From assembly GCA_017454355.1 (NCBI GenBank), contig JAFTDD010000015.1:1-43650 (forward strand): a DNA stretch of 43,650 bases. Reading direction: 5' to 3'. Below are positions 23,025 to 30,685 of the stretch, one piece after another. Under the pieces are notes generated by a model. The model did no database searches and was not told the DNA's origin. It was given only the letters and a program-made list of their open reading frames with translations. Origin of the DNA: Muribaculaceae bacterium. Lineage in GTDB: Bacteria; Bacteroidota; Bacteroidia; Bacteroidales; Muribaculaceae. The position numbers and the translations under genes are program-made. How positions within the stretch are numbered: the first letter of the stretch is position 1; every line of letters begins with the position of its first letter.

Positions 23025-24293
23025 TCAAGTTCCCCCTCCTGAAGGAGGGGGTGGGGGAGGCTCTGGGGGGAGGACCTGTGGGTCCAGGAACTGCAGCCAC
23101 TGCTTTGCCACAAGACGGTGGTCAAAGCGCGAGGCCACGCTGCGGTGCTGGGCGTTGCGGTCCAAGCGGCAGTCGGCCGCCCAGCCGATGCCCTCGGCAA
23201 GGCTCTGCGGGGTAGCCTCGGCCACAAAACCGTCCTTGAGGTGGGTGACAATGTCGCGCTGACCGCCGCCACCAGTGGTGACGGCCACGCAGCCTGCCGC
23301 CATCCCCTCCGACAGCGTGTAGCCAAACGACTCGACACGCGAGGTGGACAGCACAACGTCGGCGCGAGCATACACCTCGCGCGGATCGTCGACGTAGCCC
23401 ACAAACGTGTGGTCAAGCGCCACAGCGTCGAGCGCGCTGTCGTTGCGCAGCCCGCCGTAGAAGATGATGTGCAGCCGCGAGGCCAGTTGCGGACTGCGCT
23501 CGGCAATCAGGCGCGAGGCCTCCACGAGCAGTGGCAGCCCCTTGACCGGGTCGTCGAGGCGCGCGGCGCCCATCGTGAGCACCACTTTATTGTCATGGTC
23601 GCCATACATCGCGTCGTGCAGCCGCCGCGTGGCGTAGGCCGCGCAGTCGAGAGGGTTGGGAATGACCGTGACCGTCTTGCCGCGCAGCAGGCTGCTCATG
23701 CCGGCACAGGCCGCCATCCAGTTGCTCACGGCGACAAAACGCATGTTGGGAGCGCGGTAGAGGTCGGCCTTGCGGCGGTGAACCTCAGCGGCCAGCCGCC
23801 ACTTGGCCGGCGGCAGCAGCGGGCAGCGCTCGCAGCCCATCGTCCACCCTTGGCAACCATCGGGCAGGTGGCAGACGCCCGTCATCGGCCACTGGTCGTG
23901 CAGCACCCACACCACCGGCTTGCCGATGGCCAGCAGTGCCTGCAGGCCGTCGAGCGACAGCGTGCCCTGGTTTACCCAACCCAGCACGATGGCATCGGCC
24001 CATTGCACCCACGGGTGGGCGGCGATGTTCACTCCGTGGCTCGCCGGATCGATGAGCCACAGCGTGGAGCGCTTGAAGCCGTTGTTCCACAGCACGCCCG
24101 CGCGCTCGGCAACAAACGCCAGGCGACGCTGCCACCCGGTGCCGGCCACGTCCACTTCGGGCCGCCCCGTGCGCGCGTCGGTCACGAGCAGGCGGGCCTC
24201 GGCGCCCACGGCCTTCAGACCGTCAAGCAGTCGCATCGAGGCGATTGCCGCGCCGCCAAGCGCGTCGCTATGATTGATAATGAGAACTTTCAT
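23025..24293 (-). CDS. Glycosyltransferase family 4 (GT-B), 422 aa
   Basis: I chose the start MKVLIINHSDALGGAAIASM at 24293, five codons inside the longest frame. The N-terminal Rossmann half contains PVVWVLHDQWPMTGVCH and a Cys-containing segment CQGWTMGCERCPLLPP, typical of the Bacteroidetes surface-polysaccharide GT4 group. The C-terminal half has the donor-site ESFGYTLSEGMAAGCVAV with the E-x7-E pattern. It transfers a sugar from a nucleotide donor in cell-surface glycan synthesis; donor and acceptor are unknown. The last ~20 residues (..PPEPPPPPPSGGGT) come from a GC palindrome that intrudes on the 3' end. It is isolated from any polysaccharide cluster here. Confidence 0.92.
   Translation of the reverse strand: MKVLIINHSDALGGAAIASMRLLDGLKAVGAEARLLVTDARTGRPEVDVAGTGWQRRLAFVAERAGVLWNNGFKRSTLWLIDPASHGVNIAAHPWVQWADAIVLGWVNQGTLSLDGLQALLAIGKPVVWVLHDQWPMTGVCHLPDGCQGWTMGCERCPLLPPAKWRLAAEVHRRKADLYRAPNMRFVAVSNWMAACAGMSSLLRGKTVTVIPNPLDCAAYATRRLHDAMYGDHDNKVVLTMGAARLDDPVKGLPLLVEASRLIAERSPQLASRLHIIFYGGLRNDSALDAVALDHTFVGYVDDPREVYARADVVLSTSRVESFGYTLSEGMAAGCVAVTTGGGGQRDIVTHLKDGFVAEATPQSLAEGIGWAADCRLDRNAQHRSVASRFDHRLVAKQWLQFLDPQVLPPEPPPPPPSGGGT
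23032..23051. repeat. CCCCCTCCT/AGGAGGGGG palindrome inside the glycosyltransferase 3' end
   Basis: Nine-base arms with a 2-base loop lie inside the last codons of the glycosyltransferase gene. A related element (CCACTCCT, then AGGAGGGGG and a GGGGGGAGG tail) lies at 17331-17364, within the coiled-coil coding sequence. Confidence 0.55.
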
Positions 24294-24312
24294 TGGCGAT
24301 AGTCCCAAAATA

Positions 24313-24434
24313 TTTCTATATAGGCCGCCTACGGCGGGAAATCTTTCAAAATCTTTCTATATAGGCCGCCTACGGCGGGAAATCTTTCAAAATCTTTCTA
24401 TATAGGCCGCCTACGGCGGGAAATCTTTCAAAAA
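24313..24434. repeat. Three tandem copies of a 41-bp palindromic unit
   Basis: TAGGCCGCC recurs at 24321, 24362 and 24403, giving an exact 41-base period. Each unit contains GGCCGCCTACGGCGGG, which can fold on itself, and then AAATCTTTCAAAAT. The array fills most of the gap upstream of the glycosyltransferase gene. There are no unique spacers, so it is not a CRISPR array. Confidence 0.8.
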
Positions 24435-24550
24435 TCCTTCATTTTGTAGGGCCTGGCCTTGGCCTGGCCGCCTGCGACGACAATTAAAGTCAACAAATTT
24501 AACAAATTAAACAAATATTTCTATGAATAATTTCATTAAAATTTTACAGA

Positions 24551-24655
24551 TTGCCGCCTTCGGCGGGAAATTTTATCAATAAAAAGATTTTTGAAAGATT
24601 TCCCACGCGTCAGCGTGGCTAATAAAAAGATTTCCCACGCGCCAGCGTGGCCTAA
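24551..24655. repeat. Related palindromes downstream of the RNase H gene
   Basis: GCCGCCTTCGGCGGGAAA (24553 on) is followed by two inverse-orientation copies of the tail plus CCCACGCGTCAGCGTGG and CCCACGCGCCAGCGTGG hairpins. They are of the same family as 6033-6066. Apart from these repeats I see no gene in 24294-24669. Confidence 0.65.
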
Positions 24656-24669
24656 ATTTGACGGATTGC

Positions 24670-25299
24670 TCACTTGCGGCCGAAGTCGGCCGGAATTTCG
24701 CCCCAATGCTCGGTGTCCCATTTGAGGACGGCGTTGGACCACGTGTGGGTCTGCACCCATCGCTCGGCACGTTGCAGCAACTCCATCACGCGAGCGTTGG
24801 CCGCCGTGGGCTGTATCTTGGTGTTGGCGCGACGGTTGCGCAGCCACGCCAGGGCGGTGCGGCTGTCGCTATAGATGGCCGTGTGGGTGTTTTGCTGCTG
24901 CGCCAGCATCGCCAGGGCATGCACCAGAGCGAGAAATTCGCCTATGTTGTTGGTGGCGTCGTCAAACGGCCCCTGGTGGAACAATTCGGCGCCGGTGGGC
25001 ACGTCCACGCCGCGGTACTCCATGCGTCCCGGATTGCCCGAGCACGCGCCGTCCACGGCGATGCTGTCTCGGACGATGCCCGGTAGGGCGGCATAGTTGA
25101 CATAGGTCTGCGGCCCGCGCGCCACGGCGCGCAGGATGCCCTCATCGTTCACTCCGGCGCGGTAGGCCTCCACAGCCTCTATCTGACTGTCGAACGCCTT
25201 GTATCGCGCGCCGGGGTAACCCTTAACGCGCTCCTCACAGTCGGCCCACGAACTGCACACGCCAGGCTCGGTGCCAACCCAAACAACGTACCACTTCAT
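24670..25299 (-). CDS. rnhA: Ribonuclease HI with N-terminal viroplasmin domain, 209 aa
   Basis: RNase HI cuts RNA in RNA-DNA hybrids, such as R-loops and primers. I chose the start MKWYVVWVGTEPGVC at 25299, four codons inside the longest frame. Residues 1-45 form a caulimovirus-viroplasmin/RNase H1 hybrid-binding domain (..YKAFDSQIEAVEAYRAG). The catalytic domain shows AVDGACSGNPG (first Asp), NIGEFLALVHAL (Glu), IYSDSRTALAW (Asp) and a C-terminal KWDTEHWGEIPADFGRK (fourth acidic residue), so the DEDD set appears complete. This layout is common in Bacteroidetes RNase H. It stands alone between repeat arrays. Confidence 0.92.
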   Translation of the reverse strand: MKWYVVWVGTEPGVCSSWADCEERVKGYPGARYKAFDSQIEAVEAYRAGVNDEGILRAVARGPQTYVNYAALPGIVRDSIAVDGACSGNPGRMEYRGVDVPTGAELFHQGPFDDATNNIGEFLALVHALAMLAQQQNTHTAIYSDSRTALAWLRNRRANTKIQPTAANARVMELLQRAERWVQTHTWSNAVLKWDTEHWGEIPADFGRK

Positions 25300-25310
25300 T
25301 TTCTTAAACA

Positions 25311-25445
25311 ATAAATAATTTCATAAATTCCGCAATTCGATATTTCTCTCTCGAAAATAATCGAAAATTCCCGAAAATTTACGCAAATTTACGAGAGATT
25401 AATTTCCGTAGATTTTCGTGAGCATATTCAAGGTTGCGGATTTTA
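25311..25445. repeat. Composite dispersed repeat, copy E
   Basis: CGAAAATTCCCGAAAATTTA and ACGAGAGATTAATTTCCGTA are followed by the cap GAGCATATTCAAGGTTGCGG and ATTTTAG. The cap is the exact inverse of the one in copy D. The right arm is eroded. It fills the gap between the AlbA_2 and RNase H genes. Confidence 0.65.
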
Positions 25446-25504
25446 GAGATTGAAATAAACAGCGCAAAGGTAGCGCATTTTCTATAGATAGCCAAGCCAT
25501 CGCC

Positions 25505-27007
25505 TCAGATATATGGCAACGTCTGCACGTCGGTTGCAGTACCGCCATCGGCAATGCGGTAGCGCTGCCGTGGACTGTTGGGGCTTGCGGCGTCGGTGGG
25601 CTCCAGCACTCCGGCATCGAGTAGCGGCAAGAGCACTCGTCGCCGGAAAGTGGAGCGACTGCCATAGCCGGAAGCGCGCATCATTGACGGCACCGACTGT
25701 GGCTCAACACGGCACAGGTCATAGACGGCTTGTGCCGCCGCCTCATCACCGCGACCCAACGCCGGGCAGCGTTGACGCCAGTCAACCGGCTGTCGCGAAC
25801 TCACGACGTATTCCGTTATTGGCTCGGAGGCCATGTTGACCGGTAAATCCGGATTGCGGCGCCGCATAATTATTGCTTTGAACTGGATGCCATTGTCATC
25901 AACAAGTTGCAACTCCGGCTCCTCCTTGGCAGCGCGCAGGATGCCCGTGCCAAGTCCGCGATAGTCCATTAACTTGGCGCAGAAACTCGCCATCAGCGGG
26001 TTGCGCTGGCACGTGCGTCCAAAGCGGATTGCCTCTACGTCGATTCCCGAGGGCAGGCCGCCGGGGCTGACAATCTCAACGCGGTTGTCAAAAATCATAA
26101 TCCTCACCGGCGCCTGTTGCAGGTAGTCGCGGTGGACAAGGGCGTTCTGCAACAACTCCGACAGTGCCACGCCTGACACCTCCAACACTCCGACGCTATT
26201 GAACGACTGGCCGTTCTGCACGTGGTGCAGATTGGAATTAAGGAAATCAAAGCCTTGCTCAAACAGGCGTGGTATGGTTCCCACGAAGTCGCGGCTGTCA
26301 TAATATCGCATGCCGGCCATATCATTGCCGTAGAACCTCACAGCCTTGATGCCCATGGCCGGTTCAAAACGCTGTGGCTCGCGCCCGAAGAACATCAGTC
26401 CGGCAAGCGTCAAGCGTCCGTCGTCGGTGGCTATCTGCAGATTGCGCAGCAAGTTCTCGAGGGGTAGGTTAATCGCCGATGACCGCTTGCCATAAAATTT
26501 GAACAAGTAGTCGTCAAGTAGCGTATTGTCAATGTCGCTTATAGTGGTGCCTCTCACCCCCGCCTGGTCAGGCCGGTAGTTGCCTGACTGCTGGAATAGG
26601 CTCAAAATGTCCTCATTGGAAACGACGCGCCGCTTGTCGCCTCCTTGCTTGACCCATATCGCGCCGGAGTTGTCTTTGTATGGCTTGTCGCCGCCCTCTG
26701 GCACCGAGATGACCATCACGGCTTTGCCGTCGACCGGAATGGTGTCGGTGAGAACGTAGATTGGTGGCTGGATGTTGTTGGTGGCAACGTTGGCGATGGT
26801 GCTGTTGATGCGCTGTAATTGCTCGTAGTCAAGGCCTATCACTTTACCGGTCTTGTCCTCTACTCCAAACAAAATAGTGCCGCCACGGCTATTAGCCATG
26901 GCAACAATCTCGGCGGCGAGACTATTGGCGTTCTCAAGCCGGAGTTTGAACTGCACTTGGCTGTTCTCTCCCAATTGGCACATTTGTTTTATCGTGTTGG
27001 CATTCAT
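25505..27007 (-). CDS. AlbA_2 (Schlafen-type) / RecG-like putative regulator, 500 aa
   Basis: The N-terminal AlbA_2 (old name AAA_4) domain shows VQFKLRLENANSLAAEIVAMANSRGGTILFGVEDKTGKVIGL (in parts, residues ~18-58) and a strongly conserved WVKQGGDKRRV. The middle has the HATPase-like C-terminal half of this family, with ELLQNALVHRDYLQQAPVRI, VEIVSPGGLPSGI and MDYRGLGTGILRAAKEEP. Winged-helix-like residues form the C-terminus. Such proteins are annotated as transcriptional regulators or RecG-like ATP-binding proteins, but true helicase motifs are absent. The role is unknown. A promoter candidate lies at 27038-27068. Confidence 0.85.
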   Translation of the reverse strand: MNANTIKQMCQLGENSQVQFKLRLENANSLAAEIVAMANSRGGTILFGVEDKTGKVIGLDYEQLQRINSTIANVATNNIQPPIYVLTDTIPVDGKAVMVISVPEGGDKPYKDNSGAIWVKQGGDKRRVVSNEDILSLFQQSGNYRPDQAGVRGTTISDIDNTLLDDYLFKFYGKRSSAINLPLENLLRNLQIATDDGRLTLAGLMFFGREPQRFEPAMGIKAVRFYGNDMAGMRYYDSRDFVGTIPRLFEQGFDFLNSNLHHVQNGQSFNSVGVLEVSGVALSELLQNALVHRDYLQQAPVRIMIFDNRVEIVSPGGLPSGIDVEAIRFGRTCQRNPLMASFCAKLMDYRGLGTGILRAAKEEPELQLVDDNGIQFKAIIMRRRNPDLPVNMASEPITEYVVSSRQPVDWRQRCPALGRGDEAAAQAVYDLCRVEPQSVPSMMRASGYGSRSTFRRRVLLPLLDAGVLEPTDAASPNSPRQRYRIADGGTATDVQTLPYI

Positions 27008-27037
27008 TTCTTGACCGTGTTAGTTGTTTTGTCGCCG

Positions 27038-27068
27038 CGAAGTTAGTCATTCTTGAACAAGTAAACAA
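27038..27068 (-). promoter_or_regulatory. Promoter of the AlbA_2 gene
   Basis: The minus strand has TTG (27068-27066), 20 bases, then TAACTTCG (27045-27038), one base off the TAnnTTTG consensus. Confidence 0.5.
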
Positions 27069-27176
27069 GTTTTTGGTCAACTTTTTCTCGATTTTTCTCT
27101 CATTTTTATTGTTTTCGGTAGTGTTTTGAATGTATTACTTGGTCGTACTTGTTCATTTTTTGGGCAAGTATGAGTG

Positions 27177-29006
27177 TTAGGACAGTCCTTGTAGTTCGAC
27201 GAGGTGGCTGTAGGCGCCGCTGCGGGCGAGCAGTTCGTTGTGGGTGCCGCGCTCGATGATGCGGCCGTCTTGCAGTACGCAAATTTGTGTGGCGTTGATG
27301 ATGGTGCTCAGGCGGTGGGCGATCACAAGGGTGGTGCGGCCGCGCATGAGGTTGTCGAGGGCTTGTTGCACGAGGTGTTCGCTCTCGGTGTCGAGCGCGC
27401 TGGTAGCCTCGTCGAGGATGAGCACGGGCGGATTCTTGAGGATGGCGCGGGCGATGGACACGCGTTGGCGCTGTCCGCCGCTCAACCGGCAACCGCGGTC
27501 GCCGATGTTGGTGTCGAAGCCTTCTTCGGTCTCCATTATAAAGTCGTAGGCGTTGGCGATGCGTGCGGCTTGCTCGATTTGCTCGCGCGTGGCGTCGGGC
27601 TTGCCGAAGGCGATGTTCTCGGCAAATGAGCCGTTGAACAGAATCGCCTCTTGGTTCACGTTGCCCATCAGGGCGCGCAGGTCGTGGATGCGGTAGTGCC
27701 GGATGTCGTGCCCGTCGAGGGTCACGCGTCCGCTCTGTACGTCGTAGAAGCGCGGCAGTAGGTCGGCGAGTGTTGTCTTGCCGCTACCGCTTTGTCCCAC
27801 CAGTGCCACTGTGGCACCGCGCGGGATGTCGAGTGTCACGTGGTCAATCACGGTGCGCTCACCGTAGGCAAACGTCACGTCCTCAAAGCGGATGCCGCTC
27901 TCGAGGCGAGGTGCCGGCAGCGGGCACTCGGGGTCGGAGATGGTGACGGGAGCACTCAAGATTTTGTCGATGCGCTGTATCGACGCCTTGCCGCGCTGGA
28001 TGCTATAGGTGGCGCGGCTCAGGTCTTTGGCGGGATTGATGATGCTGTAGAAGATCACCATGTAGTAGATGAACTTGGGCGCGGTGATGGCACTGGTGCC
28101 GTTGAGGATGAGCGTGCCGCCAAACCACAGTACGATAGCGATGGTGGCCGTGCCCAGAAACTCGCTCATCGGGTGGGCAAGATCGTAGCGGCGGTTCAAG
28201 CGCGTGACGATGTCGCGGTAACGCTCGTTCTCGCGGCTAAAACGGTCACGGGCCGTCTGTTGGGCGTTGAACGCCTTGATGATGCGCAGGCCGCCGATGG
28301 TCTCCTCGATGTTGCTCAGCAGCACGCCCCACTGGTTCTGACCCTCGAGGCTCACGCGCTTGAGGCGCTTGCCCACGCCGCCCATCACCAGGCCGGCCAG
28401 CGGCAGCAACACGAGCACAAACACGGTCAACTGCCAACTCACGAAAATCATCATTCCCAGGCATGCCGCAATCATCACGGGGTTCTTAAACATCATGTCG
28501 AGCGACGACATCACGCTATTCTCCACCTCGGTCACGTCGCCACTCATGCGCGCCATCACGTCGCCCTTTCGCTCGCCGGTGAAGAAACCCAGTGGCAGCG
28601 CCACAATCTTGTTGTAAATCTGGTTGCGAATGTCGCGCACCACCCCCGTGCGGATGGGAATCATACAGAACGACGCCAAATAGGCGCAGCCGGTCTTGAG
28701 GCCGGTCATCACTACCAGCGCCACCGCTATCGAGGCCAGCGCCGTCGACGCGCCGTACTCCTCGATTATCCATTGCACGCCATAGTAGAAGTTGTTGACA
28801 GCAACCTTGCTCAGGCTCGCCTCGTCCCACTCCATAAACTCGTAGGTGGCCGTGTTCAGCCCGAAGAGCATCTCCAGAATGGGAATAATCAGCGCGAATG
28901 AGAAGAGCGTCAATATCGCCGTGAGGATATTGAACAGCACGTTCAGCGCTAGATAGTGCTTATATGGCGGCACAAAGCGCGCCAGCAGCGAGAAAAATCC
29001 ACTCAT
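27177..29006 (-). CDS. ABC exporter (MsbA-like, fused permease and ATPase), 609 aa
   Basis: An N-terminal six-helix permease (residues ~1-340; e.g. YLALNVLFNILTAILTLFSF and ALASIAVALVVMTGLKTG) is fused to an ATPase with Walker A LVGQSGSGKTTLADLLPRF, Q-loop NVNQEAILFNG, signature LSGGQRQRVSIARAIL, Walker B VLILDEATSALD and H-loop VIAHRLSTI. It acts as a homodimer in the inner membrane, exporting lipid or a hydrophobic substrate; MsbA-type lipid A flipping is possible but not provable. A 12.7-copy heptamer tract begins 11 bases upstream of the start codon, so expression may vary with tract length. Confidence 0.94.
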   Translation of the reverse strand: MSGFFSLLARFVPPYKHYLALNVLFNILTAILTLFSFALIIPILEMLFGLNTATYEFMEWDEASLSKVAVNNFYYGVQWIIEEYGASTALASIAVALVVMTGLKTGCAYLASFCMIPIRTGVVRDIRNQIYNKIVALPLGFFTGERKGDVMARMSGDVTEVENSVMSSLDMMFKNPVMIAACLGMMIFVSWQLTVFVLVLLPLAGLVMGGVGKRLKRVSLEGQNQWGVLLSNIEETIGGLRIIKAFNAQQTARDRFSRENERYRDIVTRLNRRYDLAHPMSEFLGTATIAIVLWFGGTLILNGTSAITAPKFIYYMVIFYSIINPAKDLSRATYSIQRGKASIQRIDKILSAPVTISDPECPLPAPRLESGIRFEDVTFAYGERTVIDHVTLDIPRGATVALVGQSGSGKTTLADLLPRFYDVQSGRVTLDGHDIRHYRIHDLRALMGNVNQEAILFNGSFAENIAFGKPDATREQIEQAARIANAYDFIMETEEGFDTNIGDRGCRLSGGQRQRVSIARAILKNPPVLILDEATSALDTESEHLVQQALDNLMRGRTTLVIAHRLSTIINATQICVLQDGRIIERGTHNELLARSGAYSHLVELQGLS

Positions 29007-29016
29007 AAACTAAAAA

Positions 29017-29105
29017 GCATGTAGCATGTAGCATGTAGCACGTAGCATGTAGCACGTAGCATGTAGCACGTAGCATGTAGCACGTAGCATGTAGCACGTA
29101 GCATG
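29017..29105. repeat. Heptanucleotide tandem tract before the ABC exporter gene
   Basis: Units GCATGTA and GCACGTA, 7 bases each, run 12.7 times. After the first three units they alternate strictly. The tract lies between 11 and 99 bases upstream of the start codon at 29006. A 7-base unit is not a multiple of 3, and slippage would change leader length. Confidence 0.85.
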
Positions 29106-29182
29106 CCATACTATACCTATTATATAACGCACCGCCGCGCCGTTTATTATAAGCCCGCGCGCTGCCGAAAAACTACAACAAA

Positions 29183-29216
29183 TTTGCTGCAATTTACAAA
29201 AAAATTACTACCTTTG
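29183..29216 (+). promoter_or_regulatory. Plus-strand promoter with no annotated gene
   Basis: TTTG (29183-29186) and TACCTTTG (29209-29216) are 22 bases apart. Downstream are three 33-bp repeats and a 20-codon ORF. Confidence 0.5.
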
Positions 29217-29229
29217 CATCGCCCATAAA

Positions 29230-29322
29230 CCTCATTTTGGTGCGAAAACGCCAATTCCAAAACCTCAATTTGGTGCGAAAACGCCAATTTCAAAACCTCA
29301 GTTTGGTGCGAAAACCTCAATA
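29230..29322. repeat. Three direct repeats of 33 bp
   Basis: CCTCA followed by a TTTGGTGCGAAAAC core starts at 29230, 29263 and 29296, an exact 33-base period; the last copy is partial. In one frame they would encode an 11-residue repeat (KPQFGAKTPIS-like) with no ATG upstream. They lie in the predicted leader of the transcript from 29183-29216. Confidence 0.7.
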
Positions 29323-29358
29323 ACTGTCTGGCTGTCTGTGTGCTCCGGTCGCTTGTCT

Positions 29359-29421
29359 ATGGACGCAAAAAAGTCAGGTAATCGCGCCACTAAAGAATTG
29401 TACCAAAACAACAAGAAGTAA
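29359..29421 (+). CDS. Possible 20-aa small protein
   Basis: MDAKKSGNRATKELYQNNKK and a stop are read in the same frame as the 33-bp repeats upstream. It is very basic. Only the promoter at 29183-29216 and the shared frame support it. A repeat GTCAGGT..ACCTGAC flanks much of the ORF and could make an RNA hairpin instead. The other stretches of 29106-29483 hold nothing I can name. Confidence 0.25.
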   Translation: MDAKKSGNRATKELYQNNKK

Positions 29422-29483
29422 GTGACACTTGACCTGACATTTCCTTAAAAGCACTCCGCACTCAACACTTCGTACTTAACTCG

Positions 29484-29557
29484 TGGTCCCACTTGGGCTT
29501 GAACCAAGGACTCCCTGATTATGAGTCAGGTGCTCTAACCGACTGAGCTATAGGACC
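29484..29557 (-). tRNA. tRNA(CAU), probably tRNA-Ile2
   Basis: The acceptor stem GGTCCTA pairs with TGGGACC. The anticodon stem CCTGA/TCAGG encloses CTCATAA, giving CAU, and the T arm encloses TTCAAGC. It lacks initiator features. The C4-G69 and C5-G68 pairs match the TilS lysidine determinants known in E. coli, so Ile2 (AUA-reading) is preferred over elongator Met. CCA is not encoded. Confidence 0.9.
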
Positions 29558-29725
29558 TGCGTCGCAGATGGGCGCGCACCGTCGCGCCAACCCCGCGTTT
29601 GCGGCTGCAAAGTTACTACAAAATCGTGAAACCACGAAATTTCCCGCCACCTTTTTTTCAAAACAAGCGGGGGCGACACCCGTTTCCGAGCCTCGCCCCC
29701 GCGTCAAATGCTATACGCTACGTCA

Positions 29726-30625
29726 TCAACGACGGGTCCACTGGGTGATGGCCACCGGGTAGGTATTGTCGTTGCGCGTGCCGCGGATGTACCACGAGTA
29801 GCCGCGGCCGATGTACAGCGTCCACCAGTCGGTGAAACCAGTCACATTGCCTTTACTGTTGGTGAACGTCAGTTGGCCCTGCTCGTTGCCGTCCTCATCG
29901 AAGTAGATCACGTCGAGGTCGCGACGCTGTGAGCCGCCACTGTTATAGACGGTCTTGTGCACCGGCGTGAGGAACCAACTGGTGGCCTCGCCAAAGGCTA
30001 CAGGCTCGGCGACGGGAACATACTCCTTGCTGGCGTCGTCCTGCATGCGCACCTGCAGTTTGCCCTTCATCGGCTGGCCCTTCTCGTCCATCATGAAGTT
30101 GTAGAAGCGCACGGCGGCCCAGTCGGCCTGGCCGTCAACGCCCGTGGTGGTGGGGATGTCATAGTCCTCGCTCACCACCGCGGGGTCGCTGTCCTTATCA
30201 TAGATGACCACGGCGGCGCGCTTGCCCGCTTCAATCGTGAAGTTCTTGTCGTAGTAGAGTTGCACGATCATCTCATTGGTCGTCTCGTCAATCTGAGTGT
30301 TGCCCTTCTCGTTGAGCACAGCGCGGTAAAGTTTGATATTCACCGTGCCGGCGTCAACCGTCTGGTAGATGCTCACGCCGCCACCGGGGAAGCCGTTGTA
30401 GCGGGCGAGAATCTCGGCGTTGTTGTTCTCATAGCGCTTGCCGTTGAGTTCGATGCGGTAGATCTTCTCGGCGGCGGTTGTTCCAACCGGCTCCATGTAC
30501 ATCACCTGCACCATCGCCTTACTGCTGTCCACCTTGTCCATCGGGAACTCCACCTCCCTGTCCTTGCAGGAGGTGAAGACGGCGGTCAGCGCGAGCGCGG
30601 CAGCAATATATTTGAAAATTTTCAT
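29726..30625 (-). CDS. Surface lipoprotein of the SusCD locus, 299 aa
   Basis: The start MKIFKYIAAALALTAVFTSC at 30625 gives a lipoprotein signal with Cys20, followed by charged KDREVEFP as expected for a surface-exported SLP. The mature protein is beta-rich with no enzyme motif. The C-terminal ~100 residues (..TNSKGNVTGFTDWWTLYIGRGYSWYIRG..) resemble carbohydrate- or ligand-binding beta domains of SusE/F-like position, but no named family is certain. It lies 60 bases after the SusD gene, the third gene of the operon. It is likely to sit on the cell surface with SusCD and help capture the ligand. Confidence 0.7.
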   Translation of the reverse strand: MKIFKYIAAALALTAVFTSCKDREVEFPMDKVDSSKAMVQVMYMEPVGTTAAEKIYRIELNGKRYENNNAEILARYNGFPGGGVSIYQTVDAGTVNIKLYRAVLNEKGNTQIDETTNEMIVQLYYDKNFTIEAGKRAAVVIYDKDSDPAVVSEDYDIPTTTGVDGQADWAAVRFYNFMMDEKGQPMKGKLQVRMQDDASKEYVPVAEPVAFGEATSWFLTPVHKTVYNSGGSQRRDLDVIYFDEDGNEQGQLTFTNSKGNVTGFTDWWTLYIGRGYSWYIRGTRNDNTYPVAITQWTRR

Positions 30626-30685
30626 TGTCAATTGATGTTTAAGTTATTTACTGTTCAATTAGTATTAACTCTCTCTCGACTGCAA

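Noticed and set aside
24313-24434. Possible CRISPR array
   Set aside because: The 41-bp units are contiguous with no unique spacers, and no cas gene is present.
25505-27007. RecG helicase
   Set aside because: The AlbA_2 and HATPase-like motifs are present, but no DEAD-box or helicase C-terminal motifs are visible.
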